A stretch of 64,000 bases of DNA from positions 14,244,643-14,308,642 of the forward strand of contig OY829668.1 of the NCBI GenBank assembly GCA_963691815.1, in the 5' to 3' direction. This DNA comes from Echiichthys vipera. Its lineage: Eukaryota; Chordata; Actinopteri; Perciformes; Trachinidae. The position numbers and the translations under genes are program-made. A model generated the notes under the pieces. It made no database searches, was not told the DNA's origin, and was given only the letters and a program-made list of their open reading frames with translations. Positions 60,601 to 64,000 of this stretch are shown here, piece after piece; within the stretch, counting starts at the first letter, position 1; the number at the start of each line of letters is the position of its first letter.

Positions 60601-62354
60601 TCGACAAGACGCACAAAACGCATAGGTCTGTGGAAAGATTTGTAAACAAAGCCACACACGCGCGATCAATGCGTGTGACGTGTAACGGCATGATGACGTA
60701 TGGACAGCAAGAAGCATTTGCGCGAGGCCCAGGCAGTGTGAGTACAAACGGGGCTGGGGCGCGGGGGGAGAGGGAGGGGGGACAAGTACCCTAAAGCATG
60801 GGGCGCGGTGCGGAAGGACAGTGTGAGTGCGCCCTAAGTTAACGTTACATTAGTTCATGTTAATTACGGCTTTTTCATTATAATGACATGACATAACGTG
60901 AATAAAAAATGATACGATAATATGGCTACTTCCTCCTTGCGAGTGATAATGATATACGATTGAATTTGCCACATAACGTTAGCTACAGGAGCTATAAGAC
61001 TCATCTAACGGTAAGTTAGCAAGTTAATGTAACGTTAGCTAGTGTTTCATTGTAAAGAATTGACATTACTTGAATAAATCTTGAACTCTGGTTTTGTTTG
61101 AACAGAAATGGATTGATGGAGGCTTCACTGACAGTCTGCCAATTCTGCCCGTGGGCCAAACCATCACTCTGTCTCCCTTTGCTGGAGTGCAAGACGTGTG
61201 TCCTGTCCACAGGGGGCGCTTCAACACTCAACTCAGACTGGCCAACATGAACATAATGGTGAGGGTGAAGGATCGATGTCTGAGAATCTCCAACATTTCT
61301 ATGTCTGCTCTTAAAGAGATATTCTGTGATTTCATGTGGTCACACATTTGCCTCCCGTTCATTTCCCGGGCCCGTCCACACGGAGACGCGTTTTCCTGTA
61401 GTCGAACAACTTTAGTATCGTTTTGGCCGATCATCCACAGCAGCCGGCGTTATCGGAGCCTGAAACGGGATCTTTTGAAACCGGGTCCCAGAGTAGGAAG
61501 ATTTGAAATCGCCCCCATTCCGTTGTCGTCTGGACGTATAAACCTCATAATTTGTTAAATGATGGCATCATCGCCCCACCTCTGACCTCTAACCCCGTGG
61601 CGTCACATAACAACAACAGGGTTGCTGCTTGAGAGGAGAGAGACGGACCCATAGACTGTTTACTGAACTGGACTCTGAGCCACATGCATGGGAATGAATG
61701 AGTGAATAAGTCGCTAAACTGCGCTCTAGTCTCTTTTTCTAAATCAAGTTCTAAGAAGGTGTGAAATGTCTCTAAATCTAGTCAGTCCAAAACAGCACAA
61801 AAGTCTCCACTAACACCAGAAACAGTGGACAGGATGGAGGATCTTCTCCTTGTTGGTGTATTTCTGTGGCGGTTACAGCGCCACATCCAGGCCTGGCATG
61901 TGTACTACAGCGTTTTTATTCGGTTTCACTGGTTTCCTGTGGTCGCAGATATTTCTTGAGCCGAGGCTGTGTGGACAGAATTTTTTTTAAGAACAACCGA
62001 GAAAAACAAGGTTGTAATACATATACATCTAGTCCACCAAAATCCACCGTATAGCGCAAAACCCGTTGTTTAGAGTCATCACGATCCGTCGGTGGACCTC
62101 CGCTGCTACGCTCCGTGAACACAAACCCTGTTCATCTGCACACAAAATGCGGCAAAGCATCCCTTTAATTTTCTTGAACAATAAATACAAAATATTTTCA
62201 CTTGTTTCTTTGGTTTTCTCAGTTCTCCGCGGAGAACATAAAACGTCTGAACCAGGCCCTGTTCCCTCCGTGCACCAGGGGCATGCAGTCTCTGTGTGAG
62301 GAAGGTTTCAACGATGCTGTGAGGTTCCTGAAGAGAGAGGCCTGGATGAGCTGA
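57468..62354 (+). CDS. pnpla4: pnpla4: patatin-like phospholipase domain protein 4 (six coding exons)
   Basis: Joined coding exons are 57468-57647, 58639-58733, 59558-59693, 59777-59842, 61106-61258 and 62223-62354. Every junction is GT-AG, the phases are consistent, and the total is 253 codons plus stop, the length I recall for human PNPLA4. The product is a single patatin-like alpha/beta hydrolase. It has a glycine-rich oxyanion region (CGFLG, residues 11-15), the nucleophile elbow G-A-S-A-G with Ser43, and the catalytic-dyad Asp163 in the D-G-G motif. Known family activities are acylglycerol/retinyl-ester hydrolysis and transacylation in lipid-droplet and retinoid metabolism; activity of this copy is inferred. 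I see no signal peptide or clear membrane helix. The frame is intact, with no frameshift or stop. The start is the first ATG after a plausible acceptor at 57456-57457 and aligns with the family N-terminus. Introns are loaded with minisatellites and transposon fragments. Identification is from remembered family sequence, not a search. Confidence 0.96.
58639..58733 (+). CDS. pnpla4: pnpla4 coding exon 2
   Basis: The acceptor is ttttccag and the donor ag|gtaagtt, ending in phase 2. It encodes NCKEFTYRFADSVRRQ, then FGAVTPGYDFMLTLR. The GAVTPGYDFM block is a conserved PNPLA4 signature as I remember the family. The exon is too short and split for open-frame scanning to show it. Confidence 0.95.
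58769..59541 (+). repeat. 27-bp minisatellite filling pnpla4 intron 2
   Basis: This is the same 27-bp family (TCTAAACTTAACC plus GTCACCTTTTGTCG), about 28 copies, with a frequent sub-variant in which TTTTGTCG is replaced by TTTAGTGG. It occupies nearly all of the 824-base intron 2. The last copy ends about 16 bases before the exon 3 acceptor AG, so the branch-point zone is repeat-derived. Confidence 0.94.
59558..59693 (+). CDS. pnpla4: pnpla4 coding exon 3
   Basis: The acceptor is ctctcag, starting with the single base that completes the Arg codon. The donor is AAG|gtaccc, phase 0. It encodes the stretch EGIEEILPSEAH through SSREELIK, including LYVSITHAKSGNNHIVSRFS, which corresponds to the central patatin strand region. 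The 27-bp minisatellite of intron 2 runs to within about 20 bases of this exon. Confidence 0.95.
59777..59842 (+). CDS. pnpla4: pnpla4 coding exon 4
   Basis: This is a 66-base exon (22 codons) between a tttcag acceptor and a GAG|gtaatg donor, phase 0 on both sides. It encodes ALLASSFVPVYAGFKPVE, then LRGE, matching the SSFVP-Y patatin segment that precedes the catalytic Asp. The preceding intron is only 83 bases. Confidence 0.94.
59913..60130 (+). mobile_element. LINE fragment with reverse-transcriptase core, copy 2
   Basis: This is the second copy of the fragment at 57209-57401, in pnpla4 intron 4. Shared words include gctgacgttt, tagtgttaatcaaaaca, gattaaaaatggcaaccat and the block translating GIPQGSILGPLLFN (60073-60114). 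It is followed directly by a piece of the 27-bp minisatellite (ggtcaacttttgtcgtcg), so fragment and minisatellite seem physically linked. Confidence 0.72.
60300..60834 (+). mobile_element. Harbinger-like MITE in pnpla4 intron 4
   Basis: A 535-base element with near-perfect terminal inverted repeats. The left end is GGGCGCACTCACACTGTCC and the right end is its reverse complement (both extend to about 23 bases). It is flanked by TAA on each side (60297-60299 and 60835-60837). A three-base TWA target duplication with GGGC-type ends fits PIF/Harbinger elements. There is no transposase frame, so it is non-autonomous. The interior is CpG-rich, which contrasts with the surrounding intron. Confidence 0.75.
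61106..61258 (+). CDS. pnpla4: pnpla4 coding exon 5 (catalytic Asp exon)
   Basis: The acceptor is tttgaacag and the donor ATG|gtgagg, phase 0, 51 codons. It begins KWIDGGFTDSLPILPVG. Asp163 in the D-G-G motif is the second member of the Ser-Asp dyad. The open frame continues past the donor into the intron for about 100 codons, but the sequence after 61258 is a dispersed repeat, not gene. Confidence 0.95.
61350..61550. mobile_element. Dispersed repeat fragment in pnpla4 intron 5
   Basis: Sequence from about cccgtccacacggagacg through gaaaccgggtcccagag resembles a common fish interspersed repeat with the 'gtccacacggagacg' word. A related stretch may lie at 8020-8100. I cannot name the family or fix the ends. 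Confidence 0.4.
62223..62354 (+). CDS. pnpla4: pnpla4 coding exon 6 (terminal)
   Basis: The acceptor is ttttctcag. It encodes residues 211-253, including RLNQALFPP and ending VRFLKREAWMS, then TGA at 62352-62354. The NQALFPP block and the C-terminal F-L-K-x-x-x-W pattern match the PNPLA4 tail. A polyadenylation signal follows 107 bases after the stop. Confidence 0.95.
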   Translation, partial: FSAENIKRLNQALFPPCTRGMQSLCEEGFNDAVRFLKREAWMS

Positions 62355-62460
62355 CGGTCCGATCTAACCACGAGCACGAAGACAAACGCCTTTTAGAGAT
62401 TTGAGAGTGAATTTTATGGATTTTATGGTATTTATTCCCTGTGTGATTTCAGTTTTTCTT

Positions 62461-62466
62461 AATAAA
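62461..62466 (+). promoter_or_regulatory. pnpla4: pnpla4 polyadenylation signal AATAAA
   Basis: A canonical AATAAA hexamer lies 107 bases after the pnpla4 stop codon and is followed by a GT/TG-rich stretch (agagttgtgttatc) suited to a downstream element. This implies a short 3'UTR of roughly 120-130 bases. Confidence 0.75.
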
Positions 62467-62479
62467 AAGAGAGTTGTGT

Positions 62480-64000
62480 TATCACACTCAAATTCTGGGC
62501 CTTTCCTTCTGCTCTGTGTGACAGCAGCTCCACATGATGGAAAGCCCTCATGGGAACACGGACTCTTCATCAATTTGCCAAGGAGGCGTTTAATTTCCCA
62601 AAGCTTGAGGCAGCGAGGAGGGAAAAAAGTTGGATAGCGCAGTACTTGACAGGGAGTCCACGCTGCGGTCATGGATGTTGGGAATTCCCTCAGGATGCAG
62701 GATGGTGTTTCTCTGTGTGAGCAGGTTCTCCATCAGTTTTCATTTAAACTCGTGTGTGAGAGCTGCTCCTCCCTCAGGACAGGAACACGTACAGCCGAGT
62801 GTTTCACAGGGCAGGAGGCAAAGTTGATTATGTTGTATAATCTGCACAGTCAGGCCATTAATGCACCAATTGGAACATTAAATAAGGCTTTTAACTTAGT
62901 TTACTACAACACATCAGTACAGCACGATGAGTGCAAGGCTATAACATCCTATGTCTAAAACATTGGCATTGTTTCACTAAACTGCAGCAGAGCGCGCCCT
63001 TTATTTACAACTGAAGCTGCAGCATAGACCAACAATAAACCACAGACTGTATAAAAAAATCAAAGTCGAGGTCTGTTCTCTCAACTTGATCCAATCATAA
63101 TCACCTCTGGGAGTCGCCATCTTGTCAGACTTTGACTCCGCCTCATTTCCTCTTACCAAAAAAGGGCATGTATGTGACGTTGGGGGGAGGGCAATAAGCC
63201 CATCTGGCTGACGTTTACTGGATTAGCCAAATTAGCTCCACCACCCGGTAGCTAGGCTAACAGAACACCCTACTAGATAAACAGGAGTGGGAGTCTGTGT
63301 TGAGATTTTTTTTCGGGAAAAACGGGAATAGGATTTTTTAGAGGGTAGAGACTGACACGGGAGGTCAGTCCCTAGCAGAGGACAGAGGAGTGGTGTGCAG
63401 GCAGCATTTATGATCTATGATTTAAACTGATATTCAACACAGTAGCATGACCGTAGACTGTAAAACACAGACCCTTGTGGCCCAATCCTCCTGCTGCTCC
63501 AGATAAGCATCGGGTGTACGTAAGTAGGTCGAGTCATAGTGCAAGTGCGGCTATTTAATTAGCATAACAGAGCTAACATGTTGTGTCCCTAAACCGTCTG
63601 TTAGTACAGTCGATCGAAGAGCAAACCTTCTTGTCACTCATGGAAACACCACCACACGAATGACCGCAGTCCAGTTTTAGTCCAGAGATAGCATGCTAAT
63701 CCTGACAACTAGCCTCAGAGGAAAAGTGAGGGCCACGGGCTAGCTAGCTAATGAGTCATACACTTTAACCTCCAATAAAATAAAAACTAGCCTGGTACAA
63801 AAACAAAATCACCACCCTCGTGTTGTCATGGAGATATGACCTAAACATACAGACTAGAATGTTTTTTTGTTCTAGGCCTTAAACAGGTTTAATGATGCTG
63901 TGAAAAGTCTGTTTAACATGGGGGTCAATGAGAAACTGCTCTATTGTGCAAACTACTCCTAGTGGACACTCAGAGAACTGCAGTTTTTGGCACTTCCTGA
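62480..64000. other. Sequence 3' of pnpla4, no gene recognised
   Basis: Short frames at 62401-62958 overlap in several phases and show no domain. Around 63.02-63.18 kb (cacagactgtataaaa ... gtcgccatcttg) the sequence resembles a fish interspersed repeat, without clear ends. Confidence 0.3.

Noticed and set aside
61207..61219. CTCF-like CACAGGGGGCGCT in pnpla4 exon 5
   Set aside because: It is coding sequence (HRGR in the reading frame), and a single partial match is expected by chance.
61259..61558. Extension of pnpla4 exon 5 in the open frame to 61558
   Set aside because: A consensus donor follows codon 210. The sequence beyond is dispersed repeat, while exon 6 resumes the family sequence exactly in phase.

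Overview
The window is vertebrate nuclear DNA, almost certainly from a ray-finned (teleost) fish. Three things point to this. The only gene I can reconstruct has six GT-AG-spliced coding exons encoding a PNPLA4-type lipase. The mobile elements are of fish type: a Penelope-like GIY-YIG fragment, a TTAA-flanked piggyBac-like MITE, a Harbinger-like MITE, LINE fragments and tails, and a solo LTR. CA/TG microsatellites and minisatellites are very abundant. There are no prokaryotic genes, operons, tRNAs, rRNAs or CRISPR arrays.

Layout. 1-8.8 kb: non-repetitive DNA, a solo LTR (2.10-2.69 kb), an L1-like LINE remnant, a 42-bp palindrome-containing array (3.3-4.0 kb), a CCAAT-box array (4.9-5.6 kb) and a common fish dispersed repeat (7.5-7.7 kb). 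8.8-17.5 kb: a 14-bp minisatellite, 21-bp arrays, a ~1.1 kb block of ~180-bp repeats in mixed orientation, two LINE tails, and 40-bp and 31-bp arrays. 18.0-31.2 kb: one ~13 kb satellite with a 21-bp monomer (about 630 copies) and internal duplications of about 1 kb. 31.5-37.4 kb: further short arrays (24-bp, 23-bp, 31-bp) and foldback elements. 37.9-39.0 kb: a Penelope-like fragment, an X-box-like palindrome and a piggyBac-like MITE. 39.4-42.6 kb: the 14-bp minisatellite again, inverted relative to 8.8 kb. 43.2-47.5 kb: a 27-bp array, the inverted partner of the 31-bp array, and a 28/44-bp array with about 20 CTCF-like cores. 48.5-52.5 kb: a 34-bp array with clean multi-monomer duplications. 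53.1-56.4 kb: AT-rich arrays and a LINE tail. 56.5-62.5 kb: the pnpla4 gene, with the 27-bp minisatellite in front of it and filling intron 2, twin LINE reverse-transcriptase fragments, and a Harbinger-like MITE in intron 4. 62.5-64 kb: unassigned.

Biologically this is one small lipid-metabolism gene (plus strand, 253 codons) downstream of an exceptionally dense minisatellite domain. More than a third of the window is tandem repeat. Several families recur at distant positions, sometimes inverted, and some share core words. That suggests local birth, inversion and duplication of arrays rather than independent origins. Most long open frames here are by-products of repeat units whose length is a multiple of three (21, 24, 27 bp) and should not be annotated as proteins. 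Coordinates of repeats and transposon fragments are approximate by a few to tens of bases. The pnpla4 exon limits were set base by base from splice signals and reading phase.
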